DNA from: Planctomycetota bacterium
GTDB lineage: Bacteria; Planctomycetota; Phycisphaerae; UBA1845
Direction of reading: 5' to 3'
NCBI GenBank assembly: GCA_022567365.1
Contig: JADFHG010000250.1
Span: 1 to 6,004, forward strand
Length of the DNA: 6,004 nt
Shown: one piece after another, positions 1 to 6,004 of the stretch
Numbering within the stretch: position 1 is the stretch's first letter
Layout: every line of letters begins with the position of its first letter
The notes under the pieces: generated by a model
The model's database searches: none
What the model was told of the DNA's origin: nothing
What the model saw: the letters and a program-made list of their open reading frames with translations, nothing else
Position numbers and translations under genes: made by a program

Positions 1-192
1 ATTCCTCCTGAAACCATCTATATGAAGATTTTACAACACGTTTGGTGGCCTGTCAAAGAAAAAGTGAAGAATTTTCTACATATCGAGCCGGCTCAGACCC
101 TGTCCCTCACGTTTATTCGGAACTCCTTGTCAGTACAGCACTTACGATTTGACGCCATTCAGCAGGGCGCATGCTCTCCAGATCAATTCTAG
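1..192 (+). CDS. Unrecognised partial open frame entering from the left edge (C-terminal ~63 codons)
   Basis: Frame 1 is open from the first base to a TAG at 190-192, giving about 63 codons with no start that can be fixed because the 5' end lies outside the window. The translation includes MKILQHVWWPVKEKVKNF and ends in ACSPDQF. I recognise no domain or family. The other two forward frames hit stops within the first 25 bases. This stretch is clearly richer in A and T than everything downstream of about position 230, so it either belongs to a different gene type or was acquired separately. An open run of this length is only modest evidence of coding, since chance alone could leave it open. If real, it is the tail of a gene that ends just before the insertion-sequence scar. 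Confidence 0.25.
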   Translation: MPPETIYMKILQHVWWPVKEKVKNFLHIEPAQTLSLTFIRNSLSVQHLRFDAIQQGACSPDQF

Positions 193-437
193 CGATCATC
201 AAAGTAGGAAATGAGCGTACTTCGCACCGTCCGGCTCTTGATCCGGTGGGCTCATCCTGGACAAGTCCGAGCCGGCAGCCGAGAACCTACCAGCCCAATC
301 TTCGCACGTCTTGAGAAAATGATTGGCCGAATCCGCATTGGCGTATACGGAAACTCGGGGGGTCGCGGCCAGACCCGTGTAGTGCAGACCTACCCCCTTG
401 AATGGTGCCGCGCGGTTTTGGTATTCAAGCGGGCAGG
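193..437. other. Intergenic stretch left of the transposase remnant, no gene recognised
   Basis: This gap carries no reading frame I can support. Open frames exist on both strands (+ from 211, - from 459), but neither translation shows a known motif and both run into the transposase remnant in the wrong frame. Base composition changes from moderate to high GC across it. The segment from about 300 to 437, which includes the left 14-bp repeat, may be the untranslated left end of the old insertion sequence. I could not find terminal inverted repeats matching the right side. Confidence 0.4.
378..391 (+). repeat. Left copy of a 14-bp perfect direct repeat flanking the transposase remnant
   Basis: The sequence TGTAGTGCAGACCT occurs here and again, same orientation, at 1169-1182. 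The identity stops abruptly at both ends. The pair brackets the transposase remnant (438-1165), with this copy 46 bases upstream of its ATG. A perfect 14-bp match is very unlikely by chance in so short a region. It may be a target-site duplication, since IS1634 itself is known for unusually long, variable duplications, or a sequence belonging to the element's own ends. Confidence 0.6.
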
Positions 438-1165
438 ATGTTTCTTCGCGGCCACTCACGGAAGAAAAACGGCAAGCTACACCGCTATTGGGGCGTGGCG
501 GAGTCGCGTCGGTGCCGCGGCGGCGGGCCGGTGCGGCGGCAGGTGCTGTACCTGGGCGAGATCAACGACAGCCGGGAGGCGGCGTCGCGAAAGACCATCG
601 AGGTCTTGGACGAACGCAAGAAGCAGTACCAGCAACTTTCACTCTTTCCCTCCCATCGTCCGACTCCACCGGATGAAGTCCATGCCCTGTCACTGGTGCT
701 CACCGACCCGCGTCTTCGGCGTCCGCGTTCGTTCGGAGATTGTTGGCTGGGATGCGTGCTGTGGGACCAACTGGGTTATCAGAAACCCGGGACGCCAAGC
801 CGGCATCGCAGCGTGGCAAGGTGCCTTGGCGGACAGGGCTGCACGTTCTGGTGATCAACCGCCTGTGCGATCCGGGCAGCGAGTTCGCCGTGCATCGCCG
901 TTGGTTCTTGCGGAGTGCGATGAAGCTCAACGTCGCCGCCACCGGCTTGACGCCGCGTGCGGTGCTGAAATCTCTGGCGACAATCCAACTGGTGGACGTG
1001 CACATCCCCACCACGGACGGGCGTGAACTGGTCATGCCCCGTTGCACCGAACCGGAGGCGGAGCAGGCGATGATTCTGGAGAAGCTGAAACTGCCGCTTC
1101 CGAAGCCACCGCCCGCGCGCATTCGATGTGGAGAAACCATCATGCCGCCAGCCCCTTCAACGTGA
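438..1165 (+). pseudogene. Decayed IS1634-family transposase: N-terminal and C-terminal remnants, frameshifted, catalytic core deleted
   Basis: Reading from the ATG at 438 in frame 3, the protein matches my memory of IS1634-family transposase N-termini: KNGKLHRYW, then RRQVLYLGEINDS, KTIEVLDE, QLSLFP, and RRPRSFGDCWLGCVLWDQLG near 774. Between about 775 and 800 the match moves to frame 2 (QRGKVPWRTGLHVL, VINRLCDPGSEFAVHRRWF), which indicates a frameshift. Directly after the WFLRSAM block, at about 918-945, the reading jumps to what is normally the C-terminal tail of the family: GLTPRAVL, TIQLVDVHIPTTDGREL, then EKLKLPLP, with a TGA at 1163-1165. Full-length members have over 500 residues; about 240 codons remain. 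The missing middle should carry the DDE catalytic residues, so the product cannot transpose. The ATG at 438 was chosen because the family match begins there; no strong ribosome site precedes it. The family call is from remembered motifs, not a search. Confidence 0.82.
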
Positions 1166-1168
1166 CTT

Positions 1169-1182
1169 TGTAGTGCAGACCT
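1169..1182 (+). repeat. Right copy of the 14-bp perfect direct repeat
   Basis: This copy of TGTAGTGCAGACCT starts 3 bases after the stop codon of the transposase remnant and matches 378-391 exactly in direct orientation. Its position just outside the coding remnant is what a boundary duplication would look like. However, both copies read VVQT in one frame, so an origin in element coding or end sequence is also possible. I found no inverted copy of it in the window. Confidence 0.6.
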
Positions 1183-1202
1183 TGGGGCAAAAACCGCCCT
1201 GC

Positions 1203-1246
1203 GGACCCCGCAAGCGCGGTCCAACCCACGAATCTGCGAAGGTTGG
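1203..1246. repeat. Two adjoining small inverted repeats downstream of the transposase remnant
   Basis: The first is GGACCCCG (1203-1210) facing CGCGGTCC (1215-1222), with one mismatch and a CAAG loop. The second is CCAACC (1221-1226) facing GGTTGG (1241-1246), with a 14-base loop; it shares two bases with the first, so the two would compete. No T-run follows either one, so they are not convincing intrinsic terminators. They lie between the insertion-sequence scar and the promoter of the next gene and may be leftover element-end sequence. Confidence 0.35.
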
Positions 1247-1277
1247 GGTAGAGACGGATTCCCAATGTTTCGGTCGC

Positions 1278-1306
1278 TTGATTTCGACTGTGCGTGCTCC
1301 TACGAT
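1278..1306 (+). promoter_or_regulatory. Predicted sigma70-type promoter for the TPR-like gene
   Basis: A -35-like TTGATT (1278-1283) and a -10-like TACGAT (1301-1306) are separated by exactly 17 bases; each hexamer matches the consensus at 4 of 6 positions. Transcription would begin near 1313, giving a leader of about 59 bases before the ATG at 1372. It is the only well-spaced candidate I noticed in this gap and lies outside the transposase remnant. The prediction rests on sequence alone, and GC-rich phyla often deviate from this consensus. Confidence 0.45.
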
Positions 1307-1371
1307 GTGCCGATTGAACATGCATGTCGGAGCTGCCGTTGGGGGGAATCGGTCTAGTGGAGAAAGGCGTC

Positions 1372-2619
1372 ATGGACGGCCTCGGACGGCGTTTGCGCAT
1401 CAGTATCGGAACAGATGACCAGGGCTCGATTCGCCTCGCGGATCGATCCGGCGGGCGTAGCTCGGGTGGGCGTGTCCAGGCTCGGGCAAACACTAGAGTC
1501 CGTGGGCCGGCCCTGGCCCTCACGGCGTGCCTGTGGTCCATGCCGGCGATTGGGCAGCAGACCGACCCGCTCTGGTCCAATCCGAATCCCGCTTCGACGT
1601 ATGACATACCCGGCACGACCGTGCCCTACCGCCCGGAACGACGTCTAGTCGATCCGTTTTTTTCGGTCTTCCAGACGGAACGCCAGCAGCACATTCTGAG
1701 CGCCTACCAGACGTTCAATCGGCGACTGAACCAGAGGGGGCTCCTGACGGACCGTGCGACGACCTACGGTCTTGATCCGGTGCCGATCGGGTTCGCCGCG
1801 AGTGGCGTTCCGGAGCCGTTTCAGCTTAGCACGGTCATGTCGCTCGGCAGGCGGTCGCGCCTCGGGGCCGGCGGGCTGTTGGGACTCGTCGGCGAATCCA
1901 ACCGGCGGGCCGCTTTCGGCGCAATCCCGGCGGGCCGCAGCGCACTCCTGCTATCGACGTCGCTGAACGCCCCTCTTTATCGAGCCTTCGCCGCAACCGC
2001 CGGTATGGTCCCGACGACGGATGTTTCTTCGCGCAATCGAATGCTTCATACCGCCGGAGCAAGCCCGGAGGACGGTGCGCAATCCGACCGCATGGTGATT
2101 CCGACGCTTCGGAATGCGGTGACGGCGAACCATCGTTCGATGCACAACGACGCGTGGGCCTGGTTTGCGGAACGCGACTACCTGCGGGCGGTCCGCGCGT
2201 TCGACGCCGCGGTATTGCTGGATCGCAACGACCACGACGCGCGGATCGGTCGCGTTTGCTGTCTCGTGCGACTCGGGCGGTACCGGACCGCGTCCATTGC
2301 GCTTGCTAGACTGCTTCGGCGCGAACCCAACCCGTTTGCGCGAGAACTCGATGTACGTCGGCGCATCGACGACGAGGAGACCGTGACGACGATTCGTAGG
2401 CGGTGTGCCGATCACGCCCAGCGTCATCCGGATGCCGTGGAATCCGCGGCGCTCGACGCATTTATCCTCTGGTTTCTCGGCGACCCCGACGAGGCGATAA
2501 GAACGGCACGCGCGGCGGCGGCGATGCCCGGAGGAGCGGAATACGCACCTTGGCCCGCGTGGATGAAAGCGGCCCGAGCGAAGCGAGCGTCCGGGGGGAG
2601 CGCCGCGACATCGCGATGA
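1372..2619 (+). CDS. Probable exported protein with a TPR-like segment, function unknown
   Basis: A 415-residue protein I cannot assign to a named family. I chose the ATG at 1372 because GGAG (1359-1362) lies 9 bases upstream; an in-frame ATG at 1324 has no ribosome site. Residues 45-61 (GPALALTACLWSMPAIG) look like a signal-peptide core ending in an A-x-G site, so cleavage after residue 61 is plausible and the mature protein would start QQTDPLW. The basic, polar stretch of about 44 residues before the core is unusually long. Residues around 95-245 are rich in R, A and G and unrecognised. From about residue 257 the pattern becomes helical and TPR-like (AWAWFAERDYLRAVRAFDAA, then LVRLGRYRTASIALARLL), with a third similar helix pair near ALDAFILWFLGDPDEAIRTA. 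It ends 90 bases before the dehydratase gene on the same strand, so co-transcription is likely. A scaffold role in cell-surface polysaccharide assembly is inferred from that context only. Confidence 0.75.
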   Translation: MDGLGRRLRISIGTDDQGSIRLADRSGGRSSGGRVQARANTRVRGPALALTACLWSMPAIGQQTDPLWSNPNPASTYDIPGTTVPYRPERRLVDPFFSVFQTERQQHILSAYQTFNRRLNQRGLLTDRATTYGLDPVPIGFAASGVPEPFQLSTVMSLGRRSRLGAGGLLGLVGESNRRAAFGAIPAGRSALLLSTSLNAPLYRAFAATAGMVPTTDVSSRNRMLHTAGASPEDGAQSDRMVIPTLRNAVTANHRSMHNDAWAWFAERDYLRAVRAFDAAVLLDRNDHDARIGRVCCLVRLGRYRTASIALARLLRREPNPFARELDVRRRIDDEETVTTIRRRCADHAQRHPDAVESAALDAFILWFLGDPDEAIRTARAAAAMPGGAEYAPWPAWMKAARAKRASGGSAATSR

Positions 2620-2709
2620 CTCCCGATGCCATCGTAGCCGATCCAGTCCGCGGGCGAAGTTCCGGAGCGCGGCCGTAGCCCGGCGATTCCATCTCGAACA
2701 AACAACTCC

Positions 2710-4722
2710 GTGATCGAGAAGTCTGACATTTCGGCTAGCCCACGACTCGGTTTTTCGATTGGCAACCGCATGTCCCTCGTTGTCCTCGCCCATGCCGTGT
2801 TGTTCGCCTTTGCCCTGTTCAGCGCGTTCGAACTCGCCTACAACTTCAAACGCATGGGCGGATGGCTGACCGAATTGTACCTTCCATTGTTGGCATTGGC
2901 GATGCCGATCAAGCTCGTCGTCTTTCATTATACCGGACAATACAGGGGTTCGTGGCGATATGTCGGCTTGTCGGACCTGATGGGTGTCATACGCTCGTCA
3001 CTGATGGCCACGTTTCTGTTCCTGACGGCGTATTTTCTGCTGGAGAACACCTGGTACTGGGCTTACGGCGTCAATCTGATCGATCGGTCGCAGACCAACC
3101 CCACCTTGGGTCTCGAAGCGCTACGGCAATCGGCGGTCTTCGGTTTGGATTGGGCGGCGACGGTCGGGTTCGTCTGCGCGGCACGTGTGCTGGTGCGGTT
3201 CTATCACGAGGAGATCCGTCCGCAGCGGATCGGCGACGTGCGGCGGGTGCTGATCGTCGGTCATGGCGACACCGGCGAGGCGCTGGTGCGCGAGCTTCTG
3301 CGCATGCCGGATGCGCCCTACCACTGTGTCGGGATCCTCGACGACGAAGCGCGTCTCTGCGAACGTGTGCATGGTGTCGAGGTGATCGCGCGTACCGAGA
3401 AGATTCGCGAAGTTTGCGAACGGCACGGGGTTCAGGAAGTGCTCATCGCGCTTCCGCGCGCGACTCCGAAAATGATCCGCAGCCTGGTTGAACGCTGCGA
3501 AGGCACGGGCGTCAAGTTTCGCACCGTTCCCGCGGTCAGCGACGTCATATCGGGTCGCGTACAGGTGAGTCAGATCCGGGAGGTCGACATCGCCGACCTG
3601 CTCGGACGTGAGCCCGTCAAGCTCGACGCCGCGAGGATCGGCGAGCAACTCCGCGGAAAGCGCATCCTCGTGACCGGGGCGGGCGGCAGTATCGGCTCCG
3701 AGATGTGCCGACAGATCGCGACGTTCATGCCGAAACGTCTAATCCTCGTGGAACAGGCGGAAAACAACCTCTTCGAGATCGAGCGTGAGCTCCGCGACCT
3801 CCACCCGGGTCTCGACGTCGTGCCTTATGTCGCCGATATCGTCGACCGTGATCGCGTCCGCGCGATCTTCCGGCGCGAGGCACCGTCCACCGTGTTTCAC
3901 GCCGCCGCCCACAAGCACGTGCCGATGATGGAGGTCAATCCCGGCGAGGCGATCAAGAACAACATTGTCGGGACCCTTACGGTCGCGGACGTCTCCGTCG
4001 AGTTCGGCGTGGACGAGATGGTGATGATCTCGACGGACAAAGCCGTCAACCCGACGAGCATCATGGGGTGTAGCAAACGGGTCGCCGAAATCTACGTTCA
4101 AGGGCTCAACGAACGCGGCGAGACGCAGTTCGTCACGGTACGATTCGGCAATGTGCTCGGCAGCAGCGGTAGCGTGGTGCCGATCTTTCGCCGGCAGATT
4201 GCGGCCGGCGGTCCCGTAACCGTGACCCACCCGGATATGACCCGGTACTTCATGACGATCCCCGAGGCGGCGCAGCTCGTCCTGCAGGCGGGTACGATGG
4301 GCAACGGCGGTGAGATCTACGTGCTGCATATGGGCGACCCGGTCAAGATCGTCGATCTCGCGCGTGACATGATCACCCTGAGCGGTCTGCGGCCCGGCAA
4401 GGACATCGAGATCGAGTTCATAGGTACCCGACCCGGCGAAAAGCTCTTCGAAGAGCTCTCGAACGAAGGCGAGCACATCGGGGACACGGCCCATCCCAAG
4501 ATCGGAATCTGGAAGCACCGTGCGGAGGATTGGCCCGCTGCCTGCGAGGGCATCGATCGATTGCGCCGAATGGCGGATTCGGCCGACCTCGACAAGATCC
4601 AGCGCGAACTCAAGCGAATCGTACCGGAGTATCAGCCGGGTGAGACCGGCGGGGTAGCACCCAAGGCGCGCGAATACACACCCCATACCGCGTCGCAAGC
4701 GCCTGCTTCACAAACGCAGTAG
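2710..4722 (+). CDS. Membrane-anchored nucleotide-sugar 4,6-dehydratase, WbpM/CapD/FlaA1 type
   Basis: A 670-residue protein with the full architecture of the long WbpM/CapD family. Four hydrophobic segments lie at about residues 21-44, 56-73, 93-113 and 141-163, anchoring it in the inner membrane. A first Rossmann-like domain carries GHGDTGE (184-190). The catalytic short-chain dehydrogenase domain has the NAD(P)-binding GAGGSIG (323-329), HAAAHKHVPMMEVNP (397-411) and STDKAVNPTSIMGCSK (441-456). In that last motif Met452 replaces the usual catalytic Tyr, as in the long WbpM-like enzymes, with Asp443, Lys444 and Lys456 kept. RFGNVLGSSGSVVP and TRPGEKLFEEL are further family signatures. Characterised relatives convert UDP-GlcNAc to its 4-keto-6-deoxy form for O-antigen or capsule; the exact substrate here is not determinable. 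The start is GTG at 2710, without a clear ribosome site; ATG at 2770 is the alternative and would drop 20 residues. Residues 641-670 form a polar, low-complexity tail. Confidence 0.96.
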   Translation: MIEKSDISASPRLGFSIGNRMSLVVLAHAVLFAFALFSAFELAYNFKRMGGWLTELYLPLLALAMPIKLVVFHYTGQYRGSWRYVGLSDLMGVIRSSLMATFLFLTAYFLLENTWYWAYGVNLIDRSQTNPTLGLEALRQSAVFGLDWAATVGFVCAARVLVRFYHEEIRPQRIGDVRRVLIVGHGDTGEALVRELLRMPDAPYHCVGILDDEARLCERVHGVEVIARTEKIREVCERHGVQEVLIALPRATPKMIRSLVERCEGTGVKFRTVPAVSDVISGRVQVSQIREVDIADLLGREPVKLDAARIGEQLRGKRILVTGAGGSIGSEMCRQIATFMPKRLILVEQAENNLFEIERELRDLHPGLDVVPYVADIVDRDRVRAIFRREAPSTVFHAAAHKHVPMMEVNPGEAIKNNIVGTLTVADVSVEFGVDEMVMISTDKAVNPTSIMGCSKRVAEIYVQGLNERGETQFVTVRFGNVLGSSGSVVPIFRRQIAAGGPVTVTHPDMTRYFMTIPEAAQLVLQAGTMGNGGEIYVLHMGDPVKIVDLARDMITLSGLRPGKDIEIEFIGTRPGEKLFEELSNEGEHIGDTAHPKIGIWKHRAEDWPAACEGIDRLRRMADSADLDKIQRELKRIVPEYQPGETGGVAPKAREYTPHTASQAPASQTQ

Positions 4723-4731
4723 GGCGGCGGG

Positions 4732-4757
4732 GCGAAAGCCGTTCGCAGGCGTTTCGC
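4732..4757 (+). terminator. Weak hairpin just after the dehydratase gene, possible terminator
   Basis: GCGAAAGCC (4732-4740) pairs with GGC-G-TTTCGC (4748-4757), a nine-pair stem with one bulged G (4751) and a seven-base loop, starting 9 bases after the stop codon. No T-run follows directly, so it may slow or partly stop transcription, or only protect the 3' end. It abuts the possible -35 of the next gene. Confidence 0.35.
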
Positions 4758-4785
4758 TTGCCGATCCGCGGCGGTAATCTATCTT
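4758..4785 (+). promoter_or_regulatory. Possible sigma70-type promoter for the barrel-like gene
   Basis: TTGCCG (4758-4763) and TATCTT (4780-4785) are separated by 16 bases, each matching 4 of 6 consensus bases. The start point would fall near 4792, giving a leader of about 46 bases. The -10 sits in a locally AT-richer patch (TAATCTATCTTGTTCTT), which supports it mildly. Read-through from the dehydratase gene is an equally good explanation for expression. Confidence 0.3.
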
Positions 4786-4788
4786 GTT

Positions 4789-4819
4789 CTTCGGCGGTTG
4801 GTTTGGACGAGTGCCGAAG
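4789..4819. repeat. Perfect 7-bp inverted repeat in the leader of the barrel-like gene
   Basis: CTTCGGC (4789-4795) and GCCGAAG (4813-4819) are exact reverse complements separated by 17 bases. The right arm ends 7 bases before the AGGAG ribosome site (4827-4831). In RNA this would be a stem next to the ribosome site; in DNA it could be an operator near the predicted start point. Seven base pairs is short enough that chance cannot be excluded. Confidence 0.35.
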
Positions 4820-4837
4820 TCAGGATAGGAGCGCAGC

Positions 4838-5992
4838 GTGAATCCGACGATAACAACATTCCTGACGGCGCATCCGTCGGACGTTCTCGACGCGGGTGTG
4901 GATTTCGTGCTCGACAGGGTGTGTGGCGAACTCGGTGCTACCGGGCTAGCGGTGTGGGCGGCGCTGCCCGCGACCAATCGACTGTGCGTGCGGCAAGACG
5001 CCGCGTGTTTCGACTCATCACCGGGCGGTCTGCTGTTCGCCCCACAGGCGCGGCACTATCAGGCGTCTCGTCTCAAGCCCATCGTCGCCCCGGATGCGAA
5101 GGGTCGGGATCCGCTCGCGCGGATCGCCGCGGCCTGCGACCAGCGGTCGACACCGCTTCGTGTATGCGTTTCGGCGACCCGAACGGGCCTTCTTGCTGCT
5201 CGACATTCGGAGATGGCGGCGAAGAGCTTCCTCGATGTGGCGTCGCAGAAGTCTTTGTGTCCGGCCAATCCGGACGTCGGCGCTTACCTCGTCGGTCTCG
5301 CCCGCGATTTGTCCGAGAGTCACCATCTGGCAGGCGTCCATTTCGCCGACTTCACGATCCACTGGTCCGAGGCGTTCGACCCGACGCTCGAGACGGGCGT
5401 GGAAGTGGCCGACGTCGTGAGGACGCTCCTGTCGGTGTGCTTTTGCGAGTCGTGCCGTCAGGCGGCGGGGGCGGCGGGCGTCGAGTTTGAGCCTGCGCTG
5501 GCGTTGGTCAAGGCCGTCGTCGAGAAAGGGCTGGCCGGTTCGCTCGGGAGCGACGTCTGTCTCAAGTCAATCCTCGCGGACGGCGAGCCGTTGGCCAAAT
5601 ACCTGAACGTTCAAGCGGACGTGCTATCGACGCTGCTGGAGAGGATCCGCGACGCGTGTTCGTGCGACCTCATCCTGGACCGACCGTTCAATCCGCCGAT
5701 CGCCGACGCCGTGCCAAATGTTGACATGTCGATACCGGCGGCCGTGGCCACCAGCGTGGATGCGCTGCACGACGCGGCGACGGTCGCGTGTTTCGCCGCG
5801 CGGCGTAACGAGATTCGCTTCACCGCCCGCGCCCTGGCGACCGCGCCCGCGTCACAGGTTGTGACCACGATGGGCGACGTCGCCCGCGCGGGGTTCGCTG
5901 CTATCGTACTGGACGACTACGGACTGCTGCCGGAAACGACATTCGACGCGATCCGCCAGGGCATTCGCTTCGCCAGGCGGTCGGCGGGGTAG
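4838..5992 (+). CDS. Uncharacterised TIM-barrel/glycoside-hydrolase-like protein with a CFCxxC motif
   Basis: A 384-residue protein starting at GTG 4838, fixed by a strong AGGAG (4827-4831) with 6-base spacing. It has no signal peptide or membrane segment, so it is probably cytoplasmic. Alternating short hydrophobic strands and helices (TGLAVWAAL near 35-43, LRVCVSAT near 107-114, LAGVHFADFTIHW near 164-176, FAAIVLDDYG near 353-362) suggest a barrel fold. LCPANPDVGAYLVGLARDLS (140-159) and LLSVCFCESCRQAAGAAGVE (197-216) resemble, from memory, conserved stretches of uncharacterised GH-like barrel proteins of GC-rich bacteria. Cys201, Cys203 and Cys206 could bind metal. HSEMAAKSF (123-131) precedes the LCPANP block, as I recall in relatives. 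The D-D-Y at 359-361 and D171/E178 are acidic candidates, but no catalytic pair can be named. Position after the dehydratase suggests a sugar-related role. A glycosidase activity is not established. Confidence 0.78.
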   Translation: MNPTITTFLTAHPSDVLDAGVDFVLDRVCGELGATGLAVWAALPATNRLCVRQDAACFDSSPGGLLFAPQARHYQASRLKPIVAPDAKGRDPLARIAAACDQRSTPLRVCVSATRTGLLAARHSEMAAKSFLDVASQKSLCPANPDVGAYLVGLARDLSESHHLAGVHFADFTIHWSEAFDPTLETGVEVADVVRTLLSVCFCESCRQAAGAAGVEFEPALALVKAVVEKGLAGSLGSDVCLKSILADGEPLAKYLNVQADVLSTLLERIRDACSCDLILDRPFNPPIADAVPNVDMSIPAAVATSVDALHDAATVACFAARRNEIRFTARALATAPASQVVTTMGDVARAGFAAIVLDDYGLLPETTFDAIRQGIRFARRSAG

Positions 5993-6004
5993 GCCGAATG
6001 CCGC

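Noticed and set aside
211..1026. 271-codon forward open frame over the left gap and the transposase remnant
   Set aside because: It overlaps the remnant in a different frame, and the transposase-like motifs appear only in the other two forward frames. Its own translation is Arg-rich and typical of an out-of-frame reading of GC-rich DNA.
1203..1246. Intrinsic terminator for the transposase remnant
   Set aside because: The stems are present but no T-rich tract follows either of them, so I list them only as inverted repeats.
1140..1616. 158-codon reverse open frame beginning in the TPR-like gene and ending at the transposase remnant
   Set aside because: The stretch near its end (RRFVGWTALAGSAGRFL) looks superficially protein-like, but it coincides with the inverted repeats at 1203-1246, and the rest is antisense to the signal-peptide region.
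1951..2940. 329-codon reverse open frame across the TPR-like gene end and the dehydratase start
   Set aside because: It is antisense to two supported genes, shows no recognisable domain and has an Arg-rich shadow composition.
3739..4698. 319-codon reverse open frame opposite the dehydratase
   Set aside because: It lies wholly antisense to a strongly conserved domain. Its translation is rich in His, Asp and Arg with no known motif, a common artefact of GC-rich codon bias.
4798..5490. 230-codon forward open frame overlapping the barrel-like gene
   Set aside because: It is out of frame with the gene that has the AGGAG site and conserved-looking blocks; its product is dominated by Arg and Gly.
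1..6004. CRISPR array, tRNA/rRNA, riboswitch or phage defence system
   Set aside because: I saw no regularly spaced repeats, no cloverleaf or rRNA-like stretch, and no nuclease, toxin or reverse-transcriptase motifs in the supported genes.

Overview
The window is most likely bacterial chromosome with GC-rich coding sequence (roughly 60% or more by eye), loose gene packing and GTG starts. The composition, the IS1634-type remnant and an uncharacterised barrel-like protein family suggest Planctomycetota or a similar GC-rich environmental lineage. That assignment is inference; nothing in the window fixes the taxon.

Layout. (1) Positions 1-192 are noticeably more AT-rich than the rest and carry one open frame running in from the left edge; I do not recognise it. 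(2) Positions 193-1371 hold no intact gene. They contain the decayed remains of an IS1634-family transposase (438-1165): the N-terminal part, one frameshift and the C-terminal tail, with the whole catalytic DDE core missing. A perfect 14-bp direct repeat lies on either side. The right-hand part (1166-1371) also holds small inverted repeats and a good sigma70-like promoter facing the next gene. (3) 1372-2619 encodes a probably exported protein with a TPR-like segment. (4) 2710-4722 encodes a full-length membrane-anchored nucleotide-sugar 4,6-dehydratase of the WbpM/CapD/FlaA1 type. (5) 4838-5992 encodes a protein with features of an uncharacterised TIM-barrel/glycoside-hydrolase-like family, preceded by a strong Shine-Dalgarno, a leader inverted repeat and a possible promoter of its own.

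How they fit together. The three intact genes point the same way. The dehydratase probably makes a 6-deoxy-4-keto UDP-sugar for a surface polysaccharide. The exported TPR-like protein directly upstream, probably on the same transcript, could be an assembly or scaffold component. The downstream barrel protein could be a carbohydrate-active accessory. This suggests the edge of an exopolysaccharide or O-antigen locus, with an old insertion-sequence scar at its left boundary. I found no CRISPR array, tRNA, rRNA, or defence or toxin-antitoxin system, and I do not claim a new biological system. The least-explained genes are the TPR-like protein and the barrel-like protein.
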